Assembly: GCF_008329905.1 (NCBI RefSeq)
Contig: NZ_CP032155.1
Location: 1,860,001 to 1,924,000 of the forward strand
DNA: 64,000 bases
Direction of reading: 5' to 3'
Source: Mycobacterium sp. ELW1
GTDB lineage: Bacteria > Actinomycetota > Actinomycetes > Mycobacteriales > Mycobacteriaceae
The notes under the pieces are model-generated. The model worked only from the letters and a program-made list of their open reading frames with translations. It was not told where the DNA came from and ran no database searches. Position numbers and translations under genes: made by a program. This document shows positions 26,835-35,435 of this stretch, one piece after another (within the stretch, counting starts at the first letter, position 1; each line of letters begins with the position of its first letter).

Positions 26835-29207
26835 CTAGATCATCTCTCTCGCGGTGAGCCACCGCATGATCGGCCAGCCCGCGAACACCGGCAGCCAGCA
26901 CGTCAGAACGCGGTAGAGCAGGACCGCGGGCACGCCCACGGCGGCGGGTACGCCGAAGGCGGCGAGTCCACCGATCAGGGCAGCCTCCACCGCGCCGACG
27001 CCGCCGGGGGTGGGCGCGGCCGACGCCAGGGTGCCACCGACCATGGTGACGATGGTGACCGTGACGAACGTGGTATCGCCGCCGAACGCCGAGATGCTGG
27101 CCCACAGCACCAGGGCCATTCCCAGAGTTGTTGTGGCACAACCTAGTACGATGATGGCTAATCGCTTGGGCTCGCGCATCAGGTCCAGCAGCTCACGACC
27201 GACTTCCTGGAGCCTGGGTCGCAACGCCGTGCCGAGCCACCGGCGTGCCTTGGGCACCAACAGGAAGGTGCCCACGATGCCGAGTGCGACGCCGCCGATC
27301 AGGTACAGCAACGTGGTGCTCGGTACGAAGTGGGACAGATCGGCGGTCGCGCCGGCGGCAACGCTGAACAGAATCAGCAGGGTCACATGGGTGATCACCT
27401 GCACCGCCTGCTGAAGTGCGACCGCGGCGGTGGCGCGCAGCGCGCCCAGCCCACCCTTCTGCAGGAAGCGGGTACTCAGCGCCAGGCCGCCGACACCCGC
27501 CGGGGTGGTGGTGGCGGCGAAGGTGTTGGCGAACTGCATGATGACGAGGTTCCGGAAGCTGACGAGCCCGGATGCGCACGCCCACAGTGCCGCTGCCGCA
27601 CCGACGTACGTCAGCGCGGAGACGGCCAGCCCGAGCAGCGCCCACCACCAGTTCGCATTGCGCAGCTCGCTGAAGAAGGTGGGCACCGTGCTGATGAAGG
27701 GGTAGGCGACGTAGACCAGTGCGACCAGCAGCACCAGCTGGATGACCTGCTTGCGGGTGAACCGGGTGATGGTCTCGGTCTTGATCTCGTCGGCACCGGT
27801 CTGTCGCTTGACCTCATCGCGGGCGGCGGCCATGACGGCCTTGGGATCGTTGACGGACTTGCGAATTCGGGCCGGGACCGCGGCTCGGGTCAGGCGCCGC
27901 GACGCGGTGAGGACGGTTTCCTTGCCCAGGGTGTGGACGGCGGCCTGCACGGCGGCTTCGGGGCTGAACCGGTCGGACGTCGTCACCAGCAGCGCCGCGA
28001 TGTCGGACTGGAGTTGCTCGTCGGTCGCGCCGTATTCGGAGTTGCCGAATCCGCCGAACAACACCTTGCCGGAGTCGACCGTCATCTCTTTGAAACGCAA
28101 GTCGCCGTGCGCGATTTGGTGGCGGTGCAGCACGCCGAGCGAACCCCAGACCGAGGTCACCAAGGCCTCGTCACAGGCTGACCCGATCGGGGAGCCCAGC
28201 GGCGGGGTGTGCGCGTACAGCGTCCAGCCGCGGTCCAGCGCCGCGACCGCCATCGTGGTGGTGTTGGACACCCCGAGGTCGCCGACCGCGATCGTCATCA
28301 GCGCGCGGTGCTCGACCGCGCGGCGCATCGAAGCCTGCAGCGGCGCGGTCTCGGAGTCGCGCAGAATGAGCCAGCGCCAGAACTGGCGCAGGGCACCGCC
28401 ACTGCGCTGATTGGGCCCATACATTTCCAGGACCACCCGGGAGCCGGCGTCGTCGGATGCCGACAACTCGAGCGGTCCGGACCCGGCCGGCCGCACCACC
28501 GTCAGCGACGTCACCAGAAACCCACGGCGGGCCAGCGCGCGCACGGTGCCGTCGAGGGGGACTTCGAGGGCCGGGGTGCCGACCACCCACACCGTGAGCG
28601 CACCGACGAACCAGCCGACCGACAGTCCGAGCAGCGAGCGGGCCGGCACCACCGCGCTGACCACCAGGTGGATCGGTACGAACGCCAGCAGCAGCGTCCA
28701 CCACCATCGCCGCCAGCGGCCCGGCAGCCAGGGCCCCGAGACGGTCAGGACCGCGGCCAGCATCGCGATCCAGCGCGGATCGTCGAGGAACTGCGACAGC
28801 GTGGTCGACAGTCGCTCGGAAAGGTCGAAATGCCAGCGGGGCGCGGCGATCCCGTTGCCGGTGATCGACAGTGAGAACACGGCGAGGAAGCCGGCGGCCA
28901 CATACGCCGCGAACAATTTCCACTGCCGCGCGCCGATCAGCCCGATCAGGATCACGAACGGCAACGCGAGGATCGCGACGCCGTAGGCCAGATAGACCAG
29001 GTTGGACTGGGTGGGGGTGAGCACACCCACGATGCGCGAGACGGATTTCTCGAGTCCGACCCAGTCGTTGCGGGTGATCAGCGAGCTGGTGATCACGATC
29101 ACCAGCACAAGGGTCGCCAGCGAGAGCCGCACGATGTCGTTGGTCCGGCGCGTCAGCGGCAGCAGCACGTCGCCGGAGATGGCAACATCGCGTCCGTCAA
29201 CTCGCAC
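26835..29207 (-). CDS. UPF0104/LPG-synthase-TM membrane protein with kinase-like middle domain
   Basis: 790 aa. Architecture: about six N-terminal membrane helices (residues 25-235), a soluble region (about 290-480), then about eight helices (490-790) with the lysylphosphatidylglycerol synthase TM/flippase signature (TTPAGVGGLALSTRFLQ and SAAPTPGGVGAVEAALIGGL). The soluble region contains IAHGDLRFKEMTVDSGKVLFGGFGNSEYG, resembling the HxD loop and DFG segment of aminoglycoside-kinase folds. The family moves lipids or lipid-linked molecules across the membrane; the cargo here is unknown. GTG start at 29207. Confidence 0.85.
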   Translation of the reverse strand: MRVDGRDVAISGDVLLPLTRRTNDIVRLSLATLVLVIVITSSLITRNDWVGLEKSVSRIVGVLTPTQSNLVYLAYGVAILALPFVILIGLIGARQWKLFAAYVAAGFLAVFSLSITGNGIAAPRWHFDLSERLSTTLSQFLDDPRWIAMLAAVLTVSGPWLPGRWRRWWWTLLLAFVPIHLVVSAVVPARSLLGLSVGWFVGALTVWVVGTPALEVPLDGTVRALARRGFLVTSLTVVRPAGSGPLELSASDDAGSRVVLEMYGPNQRSGGALRQFWRWLILRDSETAPLQASMRRAVEHRALMTIAVGDLGVSNTTTMAVAALDRGWTLYAHTPPLGSPIGSACDEALVTSVWGSLGVLHRHQIAHGDLRFKEMTVDSGKVLFGGFGNSEYGATDEQLQSDIAALLVTTSDRFSPEAAVQAAVHTLGKETVLTASRRLTRAAVPARIRKSVNDPKAVMAAARDEVKRQTGADEIKTETITRFTRKQVIQLVLLVALVYVAYPFISTVPTFFSELRNANWWWALLGLAVSALTYVGAAAALWACASGLVSFRNLVIMQFANTFAATTTPAGVGGLALSTRFLQKGGLGALRATAAVALQQAVQVITHVTLLILFSVAAGATADLSHFVPSTTLLYLIGGVALGIVGTFLLVPKARRWLGTALRPRLQEVGRELLDLMREPKRLAIIVLGCATTTLGMALVLWASISAFGGDTTFVTVTIVTMVGGTLASAAPTPGGVGAVEAALIGGLAAFGVPAAVGVPAVLLYRVLTCWLPVFAGWPIMRWLTAREMI

Positions 29208-29255
29208 CGCTGCAACCTATCCCGACTTTCACCGGGGAGGTCTCATTGACTGGCC

Positions 29256-29801
29256 TCAGACGAAGCCGACGTAGCCCAGCAGTGCCGCGGCGCCCACCAC
29301 GATCAGCGGATTGGTCTTGGTTCGCACGAAGATGAGGGTGGCGACGCCGGTGATCAGATACGCCCGCCAGTCATGGTCGGCGGCCTTGCTCATGACCAGC
29401 GAGCTGGCCAGGATCAACCCCACCGTCAGCGGCGCGAAGCCCTTCTCCACCGCGTAGCGCAGCTTGGACTTCTGGGCCTTCTGCCAGGACACCGTGATCA
29501 GGTACATCAAGCCCGCCGCGGGGACCACCATCGCGATCGTGGCGAGCACGCCGCCGAGGATGCCGCCGGCGACACCGAAGACGCCGAGGCCGGCCGCGTA
29601 CCCGACCAGCGCGACGATCAGGATGCTCGGGCCCGGTGCGGCTTGCGAGATCGAGAAGATGTCGGCGAACTGGGAGTTCGTCAGCCAGTGGTGCCCGGTC
29701 ACCGCCTGCAGGTGCATGTCGGGCAGCACTGTGTTGCCGCCGCCGATCGACAGCAGCGACAACGAGCCGAACATGCCGGTCAGCGCTAGGAAGGTCTTCA
29801 T
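29256..29801 (-). CDS. chrA: Chromate transporter ChrA, C-terminal-half protein
   Basis: 181 aa, one CHR domain with about five helices (SLLSIGGGNTVLPDMH, then FSISQAAPGPSILIVALVGY). Split ChrA proteins occur as adjacent N- and C-half genes that work together; this resembles the C-half. The start overlaps the stop of the upstream N-half by 4 nt (ATGA). Such transporters export chromate or related oxyanions by exchange (family knowledge); substrate not provable here. Confidence 0.88.
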   Translation of the reverse strand: MKTFLALTGMFGSLSLLSIGGGNTVLPDMHLQAVTGHHWLTNSQFADIFSISQAAPGPSILIVALVGYAAGLGVFGVAGGILGGVLATIAMVVPAAGLMYLITVSWQKAQKSKLRYAVEKGFAPLTVGLILASSLVMSKAADHDWRAYLITGVATLIFVRTKTNPLIVVGAAALLGYVGFV

Positions 29802-30373
29802 GCGTCAACCGGTTCCGGCTGCTTGCGGGGCCAAGCCCAGATCAGGCTCAGCGGCGCCAGGATCGCCAGCGTCAGCAGCAGCGGCCAGCGGAGCACACCG
29901 TTGAGGACGAAGCTGGCCAGGAAGAAGGCAACCGGCATCAGGCCTTTGAGGCATTTCTGTCCGGTCTGGATGACCATCGCCAAGGTCAGCGCGACGGCGG
30001 CCGCGGAGGCGCCGTGCAGAGCGCCCTTGATCGCAGGCACTTCCTTGAACGTGAAATAGACGAAGCCGAGCGTCAGGACGATCGCGACGGGCATCAGGCA
30101 GAGCCCGATCACGGCCGCGACGGCGCCGGCCAGCCCCTTCATCTTGGTTCCGACGAATACCGCCAGGTTCACCTGATTGGCGCCGGGCACGATCCGGCAC
30201 ATCGTCATCGCGCTGAGGAACTCCTCCTCGCCCAGCCACTGTTTCTCGACGACGATGACCTCGCGCGACCAGGCACCCAGACCGCCGCCGAACGACGCCA
30301 GCGCGATGTGGTTGAAGGTTCGTGCGACCTCGAAGAGTGAGACCTTCTCCCGGGTCGAACCGGTCTCACTCAT
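29798..30373 (-). CDS. chrA: Chromate transporter ChrA, N-terminal-half protein
   Basis: 191 aa from ATG 30373 (MSETGSTREKVSLFEVARTF). CHR motifs: ALASFGGGLGAWSREVIVVEKQW and MCRIVPGANQVNLAVFVG, the N-half signature. About five to six helices. The frame is open upstream to 30511 but that part is antisense noise over the PLD gene. It overlaps the PLD 3' end by 8 nt and its own C-half partner by 4 nt, giving a tight three-gene operon. Confidence 0.88.
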   Translation of the reverse strand: MSETGSTREKVSLFEVARTFNHIALASFGGGLGAWSREVIVVEKQWLGEEEFLSAMTMCRIVPGANQVNLAVFVGTKMKGLAGAVAAVIGLCLMPVAIVLTLGFVYFTFKEVPAIKGALHGASAAAVALTLAMVIQTGQKCLKGLMPVAFFLASFVLNGVLRWPLLLTLAILAPLSLIWAWPRKQPEPVDA

Positions 30374-31355
30374 GGACCAGGTCGTGGTCGTGGGGAAACT
30401 CGTCCTCGACGGGACGGTTCTTTTCGAGCGGGTCGGGTGGCTCGTAATGGCTGGAGACCTGCCAGTCGCTCTTGAACACCTCTTTGAGTCGAGCCACCAC
30501 GTCCGGGTCATCGGTGGTGACTCCGAGTTCGCGGCGAAGGTCGAAGGCGCTGCGGTCGATGTTCATCGACCCGACCAGAACCTCTCTGCCGTCGATGATC
30601 AACAGCTTGGCGTGCACCCGCAGGTTCTTCTGCTTGCGCACCTCGACGCCGAATCGGCGGAGGGTGCGCAGCGAGGCGAACGTATCGAGGATGTCCCATT
30701 CGCTGATGCCGTGCTTGCCCCCGCACAGGACTCTCACCCGGACGCCGCGGTGGGCGGCCGCCGCGATGTGGTCGAGGATCACGGCGTCCACGTACTTGGG
30801 GTGCTGGATGTACAGCTTGCGCTCAGCGGAGTCGATGAACCGCGCCATGTGGTATCGGGAATTGGAGTTACTCCACAGCAGTCCTTCGTATCTGGGCGGC
30901 GTGAAGTCCCGATGTTCCCAGTCGGCGTTGAACACCTCGACGATCTGGGCGATGTGCAGAGGGTCGTGGGTGATGATGCCGTAGTCACGGGTGAGCGTGA
31001 AGTACTTGATCATCAGGTTGTAGGTCGCGACCATTGCCGCGCTCTCGTCGACCACGATCGACTTCTCGTGCGTCACATAGAATTTCGGGCTGGACCATTG
31101 GACGTCGATGCCGGCGCTCTTGAACGCCTCGTAGCTCTCGTCGTTCGCCCGGTCACCACCCGAGCGCTGCGGATTGAGCATGATCCGCACATCGACCCCG
31201 GCCTTCTTCCGGTCGATGGCAGCCTCGATCAGGCTGGGCTCGGTGAAGGTGAATTGCTTTATCAGAAGCGACTTTTGCGCACTCATGATGAATTCGCGGA
31301 CCGGTTCCAAACCGTCGTCTGGCTCGACGATCACGCGCGGGGCGTTAGCAGGCAT
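30366..31355 (-). CDS. Phospholipase D / cardiolipin synthase-like protein
   Basis: 329 aa with two HKD motifs: VTHEKSIVVDESAAMVATYN (about residue 95) and VHAKLLIIDGREVLVGSMN (about 245), as needed for one PLD active site. No signal peptide or membrane helix, unlike most cardiolipin synthases, so a soluble phosphodiesterase is also possible. Heads an operon with the split ChrA genes (8-nt overlap); the functional link is unclear. Confidence 0.88.
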   Translation of the reverse strand: MPANAPRVIVEPDDGLEPVREFIMSAQKSLLIKQFTFTEPSLIEAAIDRKKAGVDVRIMLNPQRSGGDRANDESYEAFKSAGIDVQWSSPKFYVTHEKSIVVDESAAMVATYNLMIKYFTLTRDYGIITHDPLHIAQIVEVFNADWEHRDFTPPRYEGLLWSNSNSRYHMARFIDSAERKLYIQHPKYVDAVILDHIAAAAHRGVRVRVLCGGKHGISEWDILDTFASLRTLRRFGVEVRKQKNLRVHAKLLIIDGREVLVGSMNIDRSAFDLRRELGVTTDDPDVVARLKEVFKSDWQVSSHYEPPDPLEKNRPVEDEFPHDHDLVHE

Positions 31356-31446
31356 AGGTTTCGGATGCTAGCACCAGAAATGCCCCGGCACTTTGCCGTT
31401 GGGTGAATGTCGGGGGCGCGTCGCGCTCAGTCGGCACCGTCGTGAC

Positions 31447-32040
31447 TCAGCGCGGCGGTGCCGGAACAGCCGGATCTGCCAGCGCAAAGCCGAGTCCGGG
31501 TGGCACGTTGACGTCCGGACCGGGCGCTGTGCCGGGCAGCGGCTCGCCAAGTTGCTCGTAGGGGACCTGCCCGAGCAGTGCGCCGTCGAGAGCGCCCTCG
31601 GAGTACATCGCGTGCAACCGGTGCAGGAAGGCCAGTCGGCCCGTCCCGGGCTGCTCGGCGGACGGGCCGATGCCGATGTCGGGTTCACCCTGTCCGGGTG
31701 CGGCGGGGGTGACGTTCTGGGGGAGCAGGTATTGGTTGTTCAGGGCGTGCAGATCCGGAGGTGCCACGGCGTTCGCCGCACCGGGTGCCGACGGAACCGG
31801 GTTCTGCCCCAGCAGAAGTCCCGGTGCGTACGCCGACAGATCGGGCAGGCCGAGCGGCCCGGCTGCCGGCTGACCGCTCTGGGCGAGGACGCTGCCCACC
31901 GACGCGTTCGGCGGCACCGGCACCGGCACCGGCGGATCGCCGGGAACGGGGTCGGCCGCGGACGTTGGCGACGAGAGGACGGCGCAGGCCGCGGCGGCAA
32001 GCACCACCGTCCACACCAGCGTCCGGTTGCCCGTGCTCAT
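31447..32040 (-). CDS. Proline-rich secreted protein, tandem paralogue
   Basis: 197 aa from ATG 32040 (MSTGNRTLVWTV) with GGAGGA upstream. Signal peptide to about residue 28 (SSPTSAADPVPG). The mature protein is Pro/Gly-rich with LHALNNQYLLPQNVTPA and YEQLGEPLPGTAPGPDVNVP. The same blocks occur in the upstream neighbour (LNNSLLLPRNYRTLQG and DQLGQPLPGTAPAPGITIP), so the two arose by duplication. No function known. The plus-strand-coordinate frame runs unbroken into the upstream gene only because that gene is frameshifted. Confidence 0.75.
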   Translation of the reverse strand: MSTGNRTLVWTVVLAAAACAVLSSPTSAADPVPGDPPVPVPVPPNASVGSVLAQSGQPAAGPLGLPDLSAYAPGLLLGQNPVPSAPGAANAVAPPDLHALNNQYLLPQNVTPAAPGQGEPDIGIGPSAEQPGTGRLAFLHRLHAMYSEGALDGALLGQVPYEQLGEPLPGTAPGPDVNVPPGLGFALADPAVPAPPR

Positions 32041-32125
32041 CTCGCGCTGTCCTCCTGCCTCGATCCTCGTCACACCGTAGTCGGCATTCGCCGTGACGAT
32101 GCCGCGAACGGTGGCGAGGATGCGA

Positions 32126-32781
32126 TCAGGGGGCCGGAGCCGGCGGTGGCGGGAGCAGTGCCGGGTCCGCAGGAGCGGGCGGAACGCCAGGTGCGCCCGG
32201 CGGGGAGGCGCCGCCGGATCGGGCAGGAACTCCACCGGTCCCGCCGGAATGGTGATCCCCGGCGCGGGTGCGGTTCCCGGCAGCGGCTGGCCGAGTTGAT
32301 CGGCAGGCATCCGGCCCAACGCGCCGTGCACCATCGCGTGGACGCCCTTGAGCCCGTCGACCCGAGCGAACGGACCCGGAGGTACACCGGTGGTCAGATC
32401 GTAGGGAGACGGCGTCGGATCGTCAGCGCCCTGCAGCGTGCGGTAGTTCCGCGGCAGCAGGAGCGAATTGTTGAGGTCACCGACATTGGGCGGGGTCGCC
32501 GCGGGGTCGACGCCGCCGGGGACGGCGGCCGGAGCCGGCGCCTGGCCGAGCAGCATCTGGTTGCCCGCCGGGCCGCCGAAGAGGCCCGCGAATCCGTTGA
32601 CCGAGTCCGAGATCGTCGACGCCGGCGGGACGAATCCCGTTGGGGCCGGCGGCAAAGGCACGCCCGGGTCGGCGGGCGGCAGGTCGTCGGCGGCGGCGGT
32701 CCCCATGGCGGTGACCGCCGCCCCGACTGCGAGTGCGGCAGCGGCCGCACCCGTGACGAGCGTTCGGTAGACGTAGCGCAT
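32126..32781 (-). pseudogene. Proline-rich secreted protein, frameshifted tandem paralogue
   Basis: Begins MRYVYRTLVTGAAAAALAVG with a signal peptide ending GTAAADDLPP. Similar along its length to the next gene downstream. After PDPAAPP the annotated frame turns Arg/His-rich and reads through into the downstream gene. In another frame the same DNA gives PPGAPGVPPAPADPALL, a normal Pro-rich tail ending in TGA at 32126-32128. Adding one base near the GGGG at 32202-32205 restores a 218-aa protein. The shift is most likely a homopolymer error. Confidence 0.7.
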
Positions 32782-32788
32782 TACGGCG

Positions 32789-33454
32789 TCAGAAGACCTT
32801 GGTGACGCCGTAGTACGCGACGATGTCGTCGGCGTCTGTGCCCGAGCTGGTCAGCACCGCGTAGGAGCGCAGCGACGACGCGCCGACGCAGTTGTCGACC
32901 TTGATGTGAATGTCCTTGAGCGTGATGCGTGCCGAGGTGCCCTTGAACGTCTTCTTGTCGACGACCACGTTGGTGATGGTGCCCGGGCGGGGCTCCACCT
33001 CGACCTGGCCCTGGATCGGGAAGCTGACCGAGCCGGGCAGCGAGATGCCGCCGGTGGTGAGGCTGCCGTTACCGAGGGTGGCACCGATCGAGCCGTTCAG
33101 CTTGACCTTGTCCATCTCGACGCCGCAACCGATCTGGTAGCCGGACTCGAGCGTTCCGCCGGACACCGAACCGGTCGTGGTGCCGGTGAAGGTTCCGCCG
33201 ACCACCCAGTCGCGTGACGACAGCGAGGTCGTCAGTGGGGCGACAGGCAGCTGGGTCTCGTCCTTGGCGGCGACGGTCAGGGTGCGGCCGTCGGGCGTCT
33301 TGGCGATGCCGGGAACTTCAGAGGCGACTACGCCGTTGTCCGGTGGTGGAGGGGGAGCACCTGCGTCGGCCGGGTCCGCCAACGCGAGCGGGGTCGCTCC
33401 CATCGGGATCAGCATGCAAGCTGCAGCGGCTGCGGTGGCAAAGCGATGCAACAT
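32789..33454 (-). CDS. MspA-family porin
   Basis: 221 aa. Signal peptide MLHRFATAAAAACMLIPMGATPLALA, cut before DPADAG. MspA-superfamily blocks: KTPDGRTLTVAAKDETQLP, LESGYQIGCGVEMDKV, the hydrophobic rim loop ISLPGSVSFPIQGQVEV and the C-terminal DIVAYYGVTKVF. Expected to form or assist a mycomembrane channel for small hydrophilic solutes. It is 7 nt upstream of the proline-rich gene pair and 209 bp downstream of a close paralogue; both share the leader pattern GAAGGCGCC before ATG. Confidence 0.88.
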   Translation of the reverse strand: MLHRFATAAAAACMLIPMGATPLALADPADAGAPPPPPDNGVVASEVPGIAKTPDGRTLTVAAKDETQLPVAPLTTSLSSRDWVVGGTFTGTTTGSVSGGTLESGYQIGCGVEMDKVKLNGSIGATLGNGSLTTGGISLPGSVSFPIQGQVEVEPRPGTITNVVVDKKTFKGTSARITLKDIHIKVDNCVGASSLRSYAVLTSSGTDADDIVAYYGVTKVF

Positions 33455-33663
33455 GTTGTGTCGGCGCCTTCCGTCTGAAATTCACTGGGGTGGTCGAAAA
33501 ATGATTGATTGGTGGGGTGTCCAGGTGGTGAACGAAGCGCCAACACTGCGCGCCCCAAACTGATCAACTGGGCGTTCCACCGAGTCTTTCCGGTGTTGCG
33601 GTCAGCTGCCCATCAACCGTCGGGTGACGGGCAGCCGCTCGCGAGAACGACGATGTGAAGTTG

Positions 33664-34347
33664 TTAAACAGCCTTGGTGACGCCGAGGTAGGTCACCACG
33701 TCGTCGGTGTTGTCGGTCGAGCTCGTCAGCGTGGCGTACGAGCGGATGAAGGACTGTCCCGCGCAACCGTCGATCTTGATGCGGAAGCCGGTGATCGAGA
33801 CGCGCGGCTTGGTGCCCTTGAACGACTTCTTGCCCACCGGAACGATGTTCACGGTGCCGGGCTTGAGGTCGATCTTGATCTGCTCGGACAGCGACAGGCC
33901 GAGCGTGATCGGCAGCAGCGAACCGTTCACCAGGGGAATGCCGACACCGGGGGTGATACCACCGGAGGTGATCGATTCGATGTCGTCTTGGATGATGCCG
34001 CAACCGATTTGGTAACCGGCCTCCAGAGTTCCGCCGGACAGCTTGGTGCTGCCGCCGCCGCTGACGTCGCCGGTGAACGTGCCGTCCACCAGGTACTCGC
34101 GCGACCACGGTGAATTGGTCAGGGACGCCACGGGTTCCATGGACTCGTCCTTGCCCACCACGTTGAGCGTCCAGCCGTCGGGGGTCTTGAGGACCCCGGG
34201 CGCGGCGGAGGGCACGGGCCCCTGCGGCCCGACGTTGGCGGCAGGTGCCACGTTGGGATCCGCCGGCGGGTCGGCCAACGCGAGCGGAGCCCCTCCCATC
34301 GGGGCCAGCAGGCATACTCCAGCCAGTGCGGCAAAGCGTTTCAACAT
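33664..34347 (-). CDS. MspA-family porin, paralogue
   Basis: 227 aa from ATG 34347 (MLKRFAALAGVCLLAPMGGAPLALA signal peptide); the longer frame to 34380 adds a non-signal prefix. Mature region: KTPDGWTLNVVGKDESMEP, LEAGYQIGCGIIQDDIES, LKPGTVNIVPVGKKSFKG and VVTYLGVTKAV. Closest in-window relatives are the porins at 32789 and 8540. The tandem arrangement suggests local duplication. Confidence 0.88.
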   Translation of the reverse strand: MLKRFAALAGVCLLAPMGGAPLALADPPADPNVAPAANVGPQGPVPSAAPGVLKTPDGWTLNVVGKDESMEPVASLTNSPWSREYLVDGTFTGDVSGGGSTKLSGGTLEAGYQIGCGIIQDDIESITSGGITPGVGIPLVNGSLLPITLGLSLSEQIKIDLKPGTVNIVPVGKKSFKGTKPRVSITGFRIKIDGCAGQSFIRSYATLTSSTDNTDDVVTYLGVTKAV

Positions 34348-34732
34348 GTCGTGTTGGCGCCTCTCGTATTTGATATCCACAGATCGTTCGGAGGAATCAT
34401 TGAGTTGGTGGGTGTCGGAACGGTAAACACCGCACCAACAACTCCCGCCCGATTACCGTCTACCGAGCGTCATCGCCCTGAGTGCGAGGTCAGATGCGCC
34501 GGTGTGGGTTTCAATCTCATATCAGCTCGATCATGACGCCGGTGAAGATGACACCGGATCGATCCTCCGGGGGCGCCGGTTGTTCAGTGTCTGTTCACCA
34601 GTCGGACAGTTGGCCCGTCGATCATCTTTTCCGTCCTGACCCTGAAGGGCCCTGTCGTCACGGGTTCGGGTTGGGCTGGTTTGGAACTTCCAGCCGGACG
34701 GTTCGGGGGAGCCCACGATCCAGGAGGAAGCG
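34348..34732. promoter_or_regulatory. Divergent intergenic region, no gene seen
   Basis: 385 bp between the divergent porin and the secreted protein at 34733. GC content is lower than in the flanking genes. Short frames exist but none has a ribosome site or recognisable product. It must contain promoters in both directions; I cannot place them. Confidence 0.5.
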
Positions 34733-35335
34733 ATGAAAACGTCACTGCGATATGGCCGGACGCTGACAGCGACGCTGTTGGTCTCGGGTTCGGCGCTGTT
34801 CGCGGCGCCGTCGGCGTTCGCCGATCCGGCCGAGCAGCCGGGTCCCGCGCCTGGGCCTGCACCCGCCAACGTCGCGGCGCCGGCGCCGCTGCCACCGGAT
34901 GCCCTCGCACCGGACGCGCCGGCACCAGACGCGGGTCCGCCGGACCAAGGCACCTACGCCGCGGTCGTCACCGCGTGCAAACAGTTCGGTGCCGCGCTGG
35001 ACTTCGCGGCCAACAACTACGAGGACTTCGCATACAACACGGCCGGTGGCGGAAACAGCGTGAACTACGACGACCCGAACGTCGCCAACTCGAACGTCGT
35101 GGGCCGCACCGCATTGCGGGAGGCCGCGTCCACGGGCATGGATGCCGCTAACACCCCGGGGCTGCCCGGCGACATCTCGGCACCCATGCGGTCGTGGTCG
35201 ATTCGCGCCGCGAAGTTGCTGCTGCTCATGGGAATTCGTGGTGGCGGCGACTCGCTGAACTCGACGGCCAGTGACATGAACGGCGACGCGAAGAACGCAC
35301 AGATGGCGTGTGCGATGAACGGTGGGCGGGCCTGA
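34733..35335 (+). CDS. Secreted protein of unknown function
   Basis: 200 aa. Strong ribosome site AGGAGGAAGCG before the ATG. Signal peptide ends ...FAAPSAFADPAEQ. A Pro/Ala-rich linker (about 30-70) leads to a conserved-looking helical domain (TYAAVVTACKQFGAALDFAANNYEDF, SWSIRAAKLLLLMGIRGGGD). Two Cys (TACKQF and MACAMN) could form a disulfide. Resembles small exported mycobacterial proteins; family not identified. Confidence 0.8.
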   Translation: MKTSLRYGRTLTATLLVSGSALFAAPSAFADPAEQPGPAPGPAPANVAAPAPLPPDALAPDAPAPDAGPPDQGTYAAVVTACKQFGAALDFAANNYEDFAYNTAGGGNSVNYDDPNVANSNVVGRTALREAASTGMDAANTPGLPGDISAPMRSWSIRAAKLLLLMGIRGGGDSLNSTASDMNGDAKNAQMACAMNGGRA

Positions 35336-35390
35336 CCCGAAGGCTCACGCGCACAACGACACTCAGGGACACTCAGGGACACTCACGCGA

Positions 35391-35422
35391 AATCGGCCCC
35401 CTCCTTTCGGAGGGGGCCGATT
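35391..35422. terminator. Bidirectional hairpin terminator
   Basis: Perfect 14-bp inverted repeat: AATCGGCCCCCTCC (35391-35404), 4-nt loop TTTC, GGAGGGGGCCGATT (35409-35422). It lies between the convergent secreted-protein gene and the PGRS-like gene. There is no T-run after it on either strand, as is usual for mycobacterial terminators. Two and a half copies of a 10-bp direct repeat (CACTCAGGGA) precede it at about 35361-35386. Confidence 0.8.
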
Positions 35423-35435
35423 CGTGTCTGACGGG

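Noticed and set aside
31447..32781. One 444-aa secreted protein
   Set aside because: Two signal peptides, internal ribosome site and a frameshift show it is two paralogous genes.
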